A stretch of DNA of 64,000 nt, from positions 187,659,561-187,723,560 of the forward strand of contig OY282560.1 in assembly GCA_958295665.1 (NCBI GenBank), read 5' to 3'. Positions 12,101 through 23,002 of this stretch are shown here, one piece after another (within the stretch, counting starts at the first letter, position 1; each line of letters begins with the position of its first letter). The notes under the pieces were generated by a model, which searched no databases, was not told the DNA's origin, and was given only the letters and a program-made list of their open reading frames with translations. The DNA comes from Tipula vernalis. Lineage: Eukaryota > Arthropoda > Insecta > Diptera > Tipulidae. The position numbers and the translations under genes were made by a program.

Positions 12101-12514
12101 ATCAATTTAATTTTAATACGTTTATTTTACCTATTTTGTTGTATGTTTACTTTTGTGTATATGCTGATATATTAAAGTTCCTTGTACATATTTACATTTA
12201 ATTTCGCACCGTATAGAGGTTTAATGATGTTGAAAAATCAAACATAAATAAGAGGGTGAATGTAATTGAAAAAAGTTGGAAATATTGGAAATGTTGAAAA
12301 GCGGTTTTACGCTTTTAAGTTTCGATTGATTTTATTCAACTATATGTACATAAGTGGAAGGAGAGACGAGATTTAGTTGAAAAATGTAAAATAGAGGATA
12401 CAGATTAAAGAATGCTAGAGCATACAGAAACTGCAGTTATTAGTTGTTAAAATAAAAATGTTGCTTCTTCTTCTTTTCTTCCTAATGAAGCTTTAAAGCT
12501 AAAAAAAATTAATC
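9191..12514. other. AT-rich intergenic stretch without recognisable genes
   Basis: I see no protein-like frame of any length and no element termini here. Minor items are a short direct repeat TTATCAAACGAAG at about 9747 and 9767, T-runs near 11624-11660 and a short ATA repeat near 11675. Confidence 0.5.
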
Positions 12515-12528
12515 ACCGTTAAAATTAA

Positions 12529-12598
12529 CCAACTTAACCTAACCTATGGCTAAAGACCAGTTTGTATCTACGCCGGTCTTCCCTCCCCACCTTAACCT
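12529..12598. mobile_element. 70-bp retrotransposon 3'-tail insertion with 14-bp target duplication
   Basis: A 70-bp segment is flanked by perfect 14-bp direct repeats ACCGTTAAAATTAA at 12515-12528 and 12599-12612. The insert carries (AACCT)-type repeats at its left (CTTAACCTAACCTA) and right (CCTTAACCT). A variable-length target duplication around a short truncated insert is the mark of target-primed reverse transcription. The insert is therefore probably a severely 5'-truncated LINE or SINE. Its tail resembles that of the LINE at 32.1-32.6 kb. Confidence 0.7.
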
Positions 12599-12612
12599 AC
12601 CGTTAAAATTAA

Positions 12613-14150
12613 TTTGAAAGCTCAACGTAATTTTTTGAATTTTTCATTCGAGTTAGAGAGGTTTGTGTACTATTTAGCTGAATAGTAATTGGTTTCCAGT
12701 TTCTATGGAATCAGCTTTATGCCGAATTTTTATTTCATTTTGTTCCACTTATAGAGCCAATATTTCGAAAATGAATAATACCGGATTTTGAAGGAGCTCT
12801 TGATATTGCATCTTTTTAGTGCAAAGTTGATAAAGTTTCCATCCCTGCTTTTCCCTGACTAATTAAAAGTACAGCAAACATTACCGGATTCCAATTTTAG
12901 GTTTATCATGGTCAACAAATGTATTTCCTTTATCATTCCAACGACTGATACGTGACATAGCTCGAGGTTTAAAAAATTCAACACAAAATTATATTTTTAC
13001 TCCTAAGACTGTGACCGAAACCTTCGATAAATATTTTTTAGTGCAAATTTTTGACGTTTATTTGCAAAATCCGCTCACACCCAAATTAACATAGTCAATT
13101 TCTATGATAAATTGTGACAGCTACATAATAAATTGATTGTGTGATTTGATTGACTTACTGTGCCGATTTTACTTAAGTGTTGTAATTATGCCTTAGAAAA
13201 TATATCATTCATGTGAGACGGGGAAATAACCAAAAAATGATTACCCTGTTCGAACAGCATAATAAAAAATTATGAATATCAAATGGGTTCAACTAAATTT
13301 CAAAAATTTGTTCTAAAAAATGTTTATCCTAAGGTTTCGTCTAAATATAACAAAACTCAAATATAAATACAGTTTTTCAATCAAATTAAAGAAACAATTC
13401 GCTGTTTTAATCGTACGAGTGACCCAAAATTGATCAACGTAAGAAAATTTCTACAAAGAGACAAGGATTAACAAAAAGAAAGAGTCAACAGTCGATTACA
13501 GTATGATTATTGAAGCATTCAGCAAATCCTGCAGAATTTTTGTTATATTTTCCGTATTTCCAAATAGCTACTTGTAATTATTTTTGAATATGTTTTGCCT
13601 GGTGAATTCACCACTTTGTTACTATTTTTTTTTTTAGTTTTAGGTCGTACATTTATTGCATCAACCAATCTATAATTTACATCAAGAATCAAAAAAAAAA
13701 AGTAAGTCGCAACCTCTGCTTGCTACGTAACCGAGTATTAAATATATCATACCGAATAATTGCAGACTCTGATAAAGACGACAAGTCTGCTGTAGCGGTA
13801 GAGTAAAAATTGAATGTCTGAAGATATTTTGCTAAAGATCCACGATATTGGTTTCTTGGTTCTTTAATGCGATGTAATAAAATTTCCAATAACCTCTGTT
13901 GAAACATTATCATCATTTGCGCGTAAGAAGTGTCAAATTAAAACATCAAAATAGTATCAGTTATAATCTGATTTACACCACGTGCCAAAGCTTAAGCAGC
14001 TAAAGTAGAAACTGTCTATGTCTATGTAACTTTTCGGAGTTACTTTCTTAAAAAAAGTTTCATTGCCCTCCTATTCCTTCCTATACGTGAACTTGTCGAT
14101 AAATATTTTCCGGTACATCTCCTTGACAAAAAATGATTTGGAAGTGATAT
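12613..14150. other. AT-rich stretch; one unassigned minus-strand frame
   Basis: The interval is mostly featureless. The minus-strand frame 13689-13916 (75 codons) begins MMIMFQQRLLEILLHR and has a balanced composition unlike the surrounding AT-rich frames. I do not recognise it, and it may be chance or a fragment of a transposon protein. Confidence 0.3.
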
Positions 14151-14154
14151 TCTG

Positions 14155-14430
14155 ATTTCGGTGTGATCATACGATCGTCGAATCAAGGTGCGTGATATAG
14201 CCGGCATTACGAACATCTTATCAGAACGTATTGAGTATTTGATCCGTATACATCACTTTACTCCAGAAATGAATGTTCGTTCAATACAGTGGTGTGAGGG
14301 AGGTCCAAGCGCTCAGACTAATTGCATCTGCTGATAAGGTCTTGGCCAGGGTATTTTGGAATTCCAAAGGAATTATATTCATCGATTCCCTTCAAAAGGG
14401 TAAAACAATTACCGATTTTCATCGAATAGA
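14155..14430 (+). pseudogene. mariner transposase fragment, internally deleted
   Basis: The plus strand encodes a helix-turn-helix-like piece, RIKVRDIAGITNILSERI, followed by HHFTPEMNVRSIQW. After a frame change it encodes SADKVLARVFWNSKGIIFID, then SLQKGKTIT. The last block matches the region of mariner transposases just before the second catalytic Asp (the usual pattern is K-V-M-A-x-V-F-W-D-x-x-G-I). The first catalytic block is missing by deletion, and nothing mariner-like follows 14430. It is a dead fragment of a DD34D element. Termini were not found. Confidence 0.65.
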
Positions 14431-15589
14431 AAGATATAACAGAAACTGGGATTTTGTGTTTTTGGATAAATTTAGCTTTTCGGAAGGTATCAATAATTTG
14501 AAAACCGTTGGGCAAGTGTATCAAGCTAATTTTCTTTTCTTTGTTTTTCACAGGCTTTTCAGACTGCTCATATTTGTGTTCAATACACAGTACAAAAAAT
14601 GTAAACGGGGAATTTTGAAGCGAAAATTTGATAAGGATAAAACGGGCTTACAAAAACTCCACCCCTATTCTTTTTTGTGCAAAGTATTTTTTTTTTCTGA
14701 ACGGACAATTATTTTTTGCGGTTTTTATGAACAAATTATAATTTTTTTGTGGAAGAACATCAATCGTTTGAAGTAAGTAATACTAGCCATTTAAATCTGT
14801 TGAACATAACAGAAAACGAGCTTATTCTTAAACCTATTACATACTTTCTTGTACGTATAAAATGAAACGCATTTTACAAGAAGAGTTCAGCTACGTTTTC
14901 GGTATTTTCAAAGATTAACGACGAAAAACAGAAAAACAAAATTTTAACAAATACGTTTTTGAGAAAATTCACAAAACGTCATATCAAAAAGGAAGGAATT
15001 GAAGATGGTACTCTTTTATAATTTTTTCTTAATTCCTGTTCACTTACCTTTAAAATGAGTCTTTTAGTATAATTGTTGAACAGTTAGATGGTTTTTTTAA
15101 CAATTGCCCACAAAAAAGAGTAGATTGTCATTCTTAAACATATATATTTGGAAGAAAGAACAAATTTGCTAAATCAAATTTTTTGGTATGTTCAATAAGA
15201 TTAAATGATGAAAAAAATACGTTTTTGATAGAATTGAAAACAACCATTTTCGTACTATTTTCATATTTTTTCTTAATTCCTATTCACCACCTTTAACAAA
15301 AGCTATATATTATTTTAACCCTTTGATAATTTTTTTTCTAATATTACTCATGTGAATTTTTGGAAAGGCCACTCGCACTTTGCACTTTAAAATCCTTTTA
15401 GAAGTTTTATTTGATAGCTATTTTGGTCAATTTAGCTCGGGAGTAAATTTTGATTTTTAATCAAAAACTGTTTGCTTTACATTTAAAATACACATAAAAT
15501 GTATTTCAATCGGAGCTTTTATAAGAGCATATATGTAGTTAATCATTGCATTTTAATCGTTTTATAACAACATAATGCTTGTAAGTATA
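14431..15589. other. AT-rich spacer, no feature seen
   Basis: Open frames here are T-rich and have no protein-like character. Nothing was recognised between the mariner fragment and the Tc1-like element. Confidence 0.45.
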
Positions 15590-15904
15590 TACAGTGTTGG
15601 GGAAAAAAATTGGGCAAACATATTTTATTACAAATTGGAGTCTTTTTTTGCTAAAATTACAAAACTTTTGAAAGCAGTTGGCTTATTGTTTCATATTAAG
15701 TACATGTATGACCTAATTTTTTGAAGAAAAAACAATGTACCTGCAATTTAGGGGGAAACCCCGAAAAATGCCAAAATATTCAAAATACGTTGATTGGAGT
15801 TAAAGTAATGGCACAGGTAAGAATAGACAGATGTGGATGCTGTATGTGCCATATTTACATTCCAAATTTCAATAGCAAATTCCAATGCAATCTGTTTAGA
15901 TCAA

Positions 15905-17572
15905 GGCCCTATTGCACCAACTACTTACACTTATTACTTATCATAATTTTTGATAATTTTCTGTTGTACCAAATTGAAATTTGATAAATATTTAATTGAG
16001 TTATAATCAGTAATAAGCACTCACTTATCAAAATTAAGTTGCACCAATTTGCGAAATGATAAATGATAAGTAATATTTTGATAAGCGATAAGTTTGAGGT
16101 TTTTGATAATTTTTTCGTAGTTCTGTTGCACCAAAAGTTTTAACTTATCAATAATCGACTACTTTAATGATAACTTGTCCAAAATATCAATAAGAAAAAT
16201 TTCACTACTCAAATAAATTGATAAGAGCTACAAATTGTAGTGGTATGACGGAAGTCTGTTAAAAACGCTTTTTTTTGCTGTTATTGTAAGATGAGTACTT
16301 TTGTTCAATTTTAAAAGAGTACAAACACATTTTTCAATAAAATTATTTATTATTTATAGAGGTAATTTATCATAAAGACAGTTGTTTTTCGATATTTTGA
16401 AATTAATATAAAATTATCAAATATAAGTATTATATCAACTTTAGTGAACAAAAACTGAAATTTATTAAACGTAAAAATAATTTTTATAAATAAATGCGTC
16501 GGTCCGAAAGATTATTCGAGGATGAAAACGAAAGAAGAAATCGTGTAGTGAAAGCCAGAACCAAATATTCTCTTGACTCGGGAGTGATACAAAATTTTCG
16601 TTTGTCACATGAACAAAATTGAGCACGTATTATTAAAAATCGGAGCAATTCCACCATGGAAGCGACCGGAACTGCGCATTCAATTCTCTGCAGCAGCTAC
16701 TAACAACATTGCATTGCTTAGGAATGTCCAGGATAGAAGTTTCTTGAGATGGGGGCTATTTAGCAATTTTGAGTCTTGTTTTCGTTCGTTCCCCGGTGCT
16801 TTGATTTTGGGTGACAGTGCTTCCCCTTAAAGATTGGCTTATCCCACCAATGCGAAGAAATCCGGATGATGCAATAGAGCAAAGATTTAATCGTGCTCAT
16901 AAGCGGACGAGTCGAATAGTGGAAAATCATTTTGGTTTGTATATGACGATTGCAATTTTTGTATAATGTAGTTAAATTCAATTTATTTGTTAATAGGAAT
17001 TCTCTTAATTCATTTGTTATGAAAATAAATTGTTTACGTTTAAGTACTGCTAAAAAATTATTTACAGTTAGAAAAGAGAATTTATTTTAAAAGCAACAAA
17101 AGAAAAGTTTTACAATTGATTCTTAACACTGAAATAAGAACTCTCAATTGAGAAAGTTTTCTCTTTATGTATTATTATATATAGTATAGTATATGCAAAA
17201 ATATATGTACATGTAAATTACAGAATAACAATTTTTTAATTGTTTTGCTATATAGGTACAAAACCATTGTTTAACATATAAAATCTGCGGAAAGCATATT
17301 ATTTTGCAAACACTATCACATTTATAGTATTTTTGTATAGATCATTACATCTTATCATAAAAATTTGATAATTTGGCAATTGATAAGTTATAGACAATCT
17401 GAAGTGCAACGCTTATCACTTATCATTATCAAAATTTGATAAGTTTTCAGATTGATAAGTGAGTGAGATTTTGTTACTTTTGGTGAAATACTTATCACTT
17501 ATCATTATCAAAAAAACTAACTTATGATAAGTTGACAAGTAATAAGTGATAAGTAGTTGGTGCAATGGGGCC
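15905..17572. mobile_element. PIF/Harbinger element, 1.67 kb, nested in the foldback MITE
   Basis: The inverted termini are GGCCCTATTGCACCAACTAC (left) and inverted GGCCCCATTGCACCAACTAC (right). The 3-bp flanks CAA (15902-15904) and CAG (17573-17575) fit a slightly diverged duplication. The partner MITE arm shows uninterrupted GATCAGGACGT, the site before insertion. Both subterminal regions hold many ACTTATCA/TGATAAGT motifs, which could be transposase-binding repeats. A transposase remnant lies at 16494-16966. Confidence 0.8.
16494..16966 (+). pseudogene. Harbinger transposase remnant
   Basis: The frame begins at ATG 16494 (MRRSERLFEDENERRNR) with an N-terminal region typical of these transposases. 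After a stop and frame changes the C-terminal catalytic part appears: GALILGDSA, then PLKDWLIPPM, RFNRAHKRT and SRIVENHFG. In Harbinger DDE proteins GDS.YPL holds the second catalytic Asp and the VE.FG segment holds the final Glu. Both are still visible. The middle of the gene, including the first Asp region, is deleted, so this about 470-bp remnant is far shorter than the usual 350-450 codons. It lies within recognisable Harbinger termini, which supports the call. Confidence 0.75.
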
Positions 17573-18009
17573 CAGGACGTTTATATAATTTACATTTCTA
17601 TCCCTTTTTATCCTTTTACCCATGATTTTTATTACAAACGAAAACCAAAAAAAACGAAATGCTTCGTTTTTGTTTTGATGTAATAAAAATAGTCATGGGT
17701 AAAAGGATGAAAAGGGATAGAACTGTAAATTATATAATACGTCCTGATCTAAACAGATTGGGTTGGAATTTGCTATTGAAATTTGAAATGTAAATATGGC
17801 TCATACAAGATCCACATTTGTCTATTCTTATCTGTGGTAATGGAATAAATTAAACACTTGTTTCTTAATTTTTTTTTGTTTTTTACTGTTTATATTTTAT
17901 TTTGTTTTTTATATTAATATTTTGTTGGACCGCCATTTGCTTTTATTACAGCGATACACTTCTGATTCATTGAATTTGATAAATTTTTAGAGATTTTAGA
18001 ATTTTTAAT

Positions 18010-18900
18010 ATTACAATGTCATAAGAGGGGACAATATAAGAGGGGATCTTGAGCGAGCAACGGGAAAACAAATTTCAGCCAGCTTAGTGAGAAGAAGACT
18101 TGTTAAAGCTGGTTTGAAAGCACTTAAATCAGTCCAGAAGCCTGAGTTCACATTACGAGTGAAAAAAAAACGTTTGCTATGGGGGCCCAGATGCATGTTT
18201 CTTAGACTCAAGAGATGTGGAATGATGTCATTTTCTCCAATGATTCAAAATTCAAGCTGCATGTTGGAGATGGAAGAATTCTCGTAAGAACAGAATCTCG
18301 CGAGAGGCTTAGCAACGAATGTCTTTTAAGACTTCCACCGAAAAATGAATGAGTTATGGTCTGGGGATACTTTTCTGAAAATGAAACCGGTCGATTGTGC
18401 TTCCTTAGTTCCAAATTACAGCAGCTATTTATCTGCAGGTCCTACATAACGAATTTGAGCCTTCTGTGTTAAAGCTTTTTGGCGAGACTTGCCGATTTAT
18501 TTTTCAACAGGACAACGCTCCGTGCCATACCGCAAAGTTGTGAGTTATTAACTTTGAATTGTAGATAGAAAAATTGGCTTTCAGATAAACATAAATAATT
18601 GGTTAAAAACTTGTTTTTTTTTCGTATCTCTTCATTTAAAAGTAAAAAAGTACTTCGCAGGACAAAATATCGATGTGTTGAGCTGGCCCCCGTACAGTCC
18701 AAACTTAAATTCCATAGAAAATATTTGGTCTATAATGGAGCTAGAAGTAGCAAGAAAGCGCCCAGAATCAATTCAAGCTTTAAAAAGTTTGTTGTTGACG
18801 GTTTGGGAATCCATACCTTCTACGACTTTGAAAAATTTATCAAATTCAATGAATCAGAGGTGTATCGCTGTAAATGGCGGTCCAACAAAATATTAATATT
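18010..18900 (+). pseudogene. Tc1-like transposase, frameshifted (DD34E type)
   Basis: The order of motifs on the plus strand is a helix-turn-helix tail (SASLVRRRLVKAGLKA), then VIFSNDSKF in the first catalytic block, then VMVWGYFS, then QQDNAPCHTAKL (second Asp), and after a gap WPPYSPNLNSIENIW, whose Glu is the third catalytic residue. It ends VNGGPTKY before a stop. The first block normally reads FSDES, so its Asp appears changed to Asn. The gene is split by frameshifts and by about 100 bp of unrelated sequence (18541-18650) between the second and third catalytic blocks. The N-terminal DNA-binding part is missing. The last codons lie inside the inverted right arm. Confidence 0.85.
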
Positions 18901-19197
18901 AAAGATAGAATTTCTATAAATCAGTGAACAACCCAAAAAAAATAAAAAAAATAAGTGTTTAATTTATTCCATTACTTTAACTCCAATCAACGTATTTGGA
19001 ATATTTTGGCATTTTTCGGGTTTTCCCCCTAAATTGCAGGTTAATTTTTTTTTCTTTTTTTTTTCAAAAAATTAGGTCATTTATTTAAAATGAAACAATA
19101 AGCCAATTGCTTTCAAAAGTTTTGTAATTTTAGCAAAAAAAGACTCCAATTTGTAATAAAATAAATATGTTTGTCCAATTTTTTTTGCCCTGCACTG

Positions 19198-22100
19198 TAT
19201 ATTTTTATTATCAAGAAAATAACATTTGGTTTGATCATTCAATAAAATGTCTTTATTATCAAACAGATTAAAATAAATTTTTTTTTGTTATATTGTAATA
19301 CAAAACTTTTATTGAGCAAATATTTTTCCAATCTAATAATCATTGGCAACAGCCGACATCATTTTTAACATGGATAATTAATTCTTTATCGCAGATTCTT
19401 TTTTTTTTTACTGTATTATGCGCTTTTAATTTTTTTATTAATTATATTGAATTACAATCATATAAAAGGTCATATTACATGTGGAATTTCGTACAAAAAT
19501 GTACTCATATGTACAAAAGAATAGTTAAAATTGCCAATTATGTAAAGTCGACATTGTTTTCAGAAGCAAAATGAATTGTATTGTCCTGAAAGGACTGCAA
19601 TGCTATTCTGCATTGCTTATTCTCTTCATATCGAAAACGGCAATTAAGAATATGTATCAAAGACTTACCATGAAACAAGTGGGACTTCAGGTTCGATCCT
19701 CTTATTATAATCGGATTGATTGCGATTAAAGCCTCCGATATATGGTAAAGTGAATTTCGTGTTAATCCTCTTATCAAGATTAACTGAACACACAGCTTGT
19801 TACGATATTCTTCATAGAAAATTCGAAAAAATTATTTGAATTCAATATATTTCTAAATATTTGTCGCAAGACTTCCAAGTGCCGCATTTAAAATTATGTG
19901 ACCAAATTAGAAATGTATAATAAAAAATTGTGTTCAATAACTCAACATGCAACATATTTTTATTAATAAATATGTGTTTTATTTAGAAATATTTTTTTTT
20001 TCAATAATTTCTTCATTTCATACACATTTATTTATAAATGATAACTCAAGGCAAGGTATACTTACCCGTCCGGTTTATTCAATCTCTGATTCATGACCAT
20101 CGACTCATGGCTGACGCTATACTTATGTAATATCAATAATGTATTACATAAATATATTGTAATTAAATGTTTAATTCTTGATTTATGGGTAACTTTCTTA
20201 TAATGTTTTGTCGTGTACATACTCTTGTATTCCAACCAATATTAATTATTTTTCGAATTAACGCAATTTTAAATAATTGTCTAAATCACGCTACTTGTTT
20301 TCACTTATAAAAAAAATTCACCCAATTCGTTTATCATCCGCAATGAGAGAAAAGTCAAGGTCAATTAAATATTCAATGAGTTTATGTAGAGTTTTCTTCT
20401 TCTTCGTTCGCTGTTATGTGGTGTAATTTCATTTGCAAGCGAAAGTAACAATCAAATTGTAAAATCGCGTATTTTTGAATTTTAATTTTTGCTTGCCGTG
20501 CTAGTAGTAATTTTATAATTTTTACAATTTTCAGGCACTTAGGTATATGTATGTGCGACATCAAGGGAAAATTAGATGTTTGTATTTTGTTTATGACCAA
20601 ACAGTTTACTTTCACTTGCTCGGCGTCTGTAATATTTATCTCTGCCACTGTTTACCTATATTGCGCCAAATGCATGTCAAATCAAAGTCAGGTTTCTCAT
20701 TTTGTTGTTTTACAACTTTACGGCATTGAAATGCAGTATTTTATGACTTAGTGTACTAGTCTACAACAGCAACTCTATATACATACATTTTGGATGTAGT
20801 ATAACTTAATCTTTTATATTATACAATAAACGTATGTGTATTATATTGTTTACGTAAAACTGGTAGACGTCTTGATTTATGACATTTTATACATTAAAAT
20901 TAACACATTCTATAACAATATTATGATTATGCGCCTTTTTGGTGAATATGGAAACCATTTTTTGTATAAAAAAAAACATTCATCTTATGTACATATACAT
21001 AGCACTACTATTTATGTGCGGACTAAGTTAGAAATGTTAAAATTGTGTACAATGTACCTTGTGTTAGAAAATTTAATTATACGAGTATGATATAAATTTT
21101 TCCATGATTTTCCATAACTATGCTGTTGTTGGAATAAAAATCCTATTAATTTTATTAGTTTAGCAATAAAATGTATATTTTGTGTTGTTGTTGTTTCCTT
21201 TTATTTTATTTTTTGTAAGGCGGCAACAAAAATTAAAGTAATTGCCGAAAATGAAAAGGAAATCTACTTAATTTAATTCTACTTTAGTGGGAGATGGCTC
21301 GTTTTTTTACATTTTGGATAGTGAAAATCGTTAGAATAAATTTATATAGTCCTTGGCAAAGGACTTGTATAAAGGCAACATGCGTATCATTACTTCAGTT
21401 ACCTTCATGGTTTAATTTTTTTTAAACAATTACATAAATACTAAGATTGTCGTCTTTGTTCTTCGTATAAATTAAATAGGTATATGAGTTTGTGTCAATG
21501 ACATGCGATTTGAACTTAATGGTTCCAGTTCCACATAGATGTACAAGGTACATAAATAATTTTAATTCGTGATGCGACAAATGCTATAAAATAAATTTAA
21601 TGTTTTTTTTGGGGGAAACGTGATTCACGTGTATGTCTTTGGTGTTGATCAAATACAAATTTAATTATTAATTACAATTTGTGCTTTTGTCACGTGATAT
21701 TTTCATTTATTTTTGTTTTTTAATTTTAGGTAAGAACGAAAGAAGGCGTTTAATATATAAACAGGTAAATATGAAATAATTAACAGAATCCGACTAGTAC
21801 ATAGGTATAGGTACATAACTTTTATCATAATACACAAAGTCGTCTTATCTATCTTTAATGTAATACAATAAATTACGTTTTTTTAACTTTTGTGTGTTCG
21901 TCAACAAAAAAAAACGTATTTAAATGCTGGAAAATTAGAAAAAATAAATATTTGTGTTTGATAGGCTTGTATCTACGGTAATGTAAATAAACAGGTTAAG
22001 TACATTATATAAGATTAAAAATAGTATTTTTCATTTTTGGAAGTTAGTTTTTGATGAACCTTCTTCAAAGTATGGATTTCCTATAAGTATATAGTATGTA

Positions 22101-23000
22101 CGAATATGTAAATTATGACGATAGTTAGTTCATCAATCATTTATGTGTTATTAATAGTTTATGAAGGTTTTATATCGTTTTATGAACTTGCCAAAAATTA
22201 CAATTCAATCATTTAAACGTATACATAATAACAACAGTGTTTATACGTAACGATATTCCGTGATTGTGATCGTCTTCGTCTTATTTTACTTCTTCTTAAT
22301 TTACAAGTCATTCATACAAAAAACAACGAAGAAATAAAACTTTGAAGAAAAAAAATTGTTTATTATTAAATGAGTTTCCTCTGACCTTCAATTTAAATTT
22401 TATATGGTTACTTAGAGGCGGCTATATAATTAACGGTCGTGTGTGAACTCATGTAGAAAATGTGATCGACTCATCGTTATAATGTGTGGCTGAATGCTCG
22501 ATGACCGTGATATTTGAGAAGTGATCTTATTCGTTTAAATTATCTTCCAACAAATGCGTTAATTTATGCATTCAATCCACTGCATTAAGTAAAGCGAAAA
22601 ATGTATTTGATCACGAGTTCTGTATAATAATCTGATCAGAATTTTTTTGCGAATTCCTGATATTGTGCACGAAATTTAAGGATCCGGTCACATTCTGCGT
22701 CCAGACGCAGCATTTCTCTGAGAGGTGAGCCTTGGTTCGTTGAACTTGTTTCGTTCATGAAGAGCGGACTCGAAATCAAAACTGGTGGAAACAGCTTCTG
22801 TATTAGACTCCGCAGTTTTAATTAATTTTTCTATATATTATTCAATTAGTATTTGTAAACAAAAACCTACAGTACAAATAGAAGAAATGTCTTAATTCGT
22901 ATCTATACATTAATCCTTAATTATTGTACTAAATTATTAACCTTAAAATCATTAAATTGTTAAATTTCAATAATCTGAATTTTGAAATTTTAAATATACC
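19198..23000. other. AT-rich intergenic stretch, no genes recognised
   Basis: There are no convincing coding frames. Short open frames at 19538-19777 (-), 20382-20751 and 20836-21090 have AT-driven composition and no recognisable motif. A less AT-rich patch at about 22680-22820 contains a small palindrome, GCGTCCAGACGC, but gives no protein match I can name. Confidence 0.45.
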
Positions 23001-23002
23001 TA

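Larger units (their letters stand above)
15812..17837. mobile_element. foldback MITE inserted in the Tc1 arm, itself split by a Harbinger
   Basis: The termini are CACAGGTAAGAATAGAC (15812) and the inverted CCACAGATAAGAATAGAC (ending 17837). TAATGG is duplicated at 15806-15811 and 17838-17843. The opposite Tc1 arm near 18960-18980 carries one uninterrupted TAATGG, which is the empty site. Removing the Harbinger (15905-17572) leaves a palindrome of about 360 bp centred near 17655. The right arm (17660-17837) pairs with 15812-15903 plus 17575-17650. There is no coding sequence of its own. Confidence 0.8.
15592..19197. mobile_element. Tc1-like element with very long inverted ends, carrying two nested insertions
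   Basis: The left end CAGTGTTGGGGAAAAAAA at 15592 and the right end at 19197 (inverted CAGTGCAGGGCAAAAAAAA) are bounded by TA at 15590-15591 and 19198-19199, the Tc1/mariner target. The inverted ends run about 370-380 bp. The right arm (about 18829-19197) extends into the 3' part of the transposase gene, so the left arm repeats the last codons in reverse. The left arm is split at TAATGG by a foldback MITE (15812-17837). Without the insertions the element would be about 1.58 kb, normal for this superfamily. Confidence 0.85.

Noticed and set aside
14273..14776. 167-codon ORF as a real gene
   Set aside because: Only the first part is mariner-derived. The rest is T-rich sequence that happens to be open.
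18541..18650. Intron in the Tc1-like transposase (GTGAGT near 18541)
   Set aside because: No 3' splice choice restores the frame to the WPPYSPNLNSIENIW block, and Tc1 genes rarely carry introns here. More likely a small insertion.
19660..19720. tRNA-like segment with GGTTCGATCC
   Set aside because: The B-box-like motif has no matching acceptor stem, D-arm or A-box at the right distance.
20382..21090. Several overlapping short ORFs
   Set aside because: Composition tracks the AT-rich DNA, no motif, and overlapping frames on both strands.
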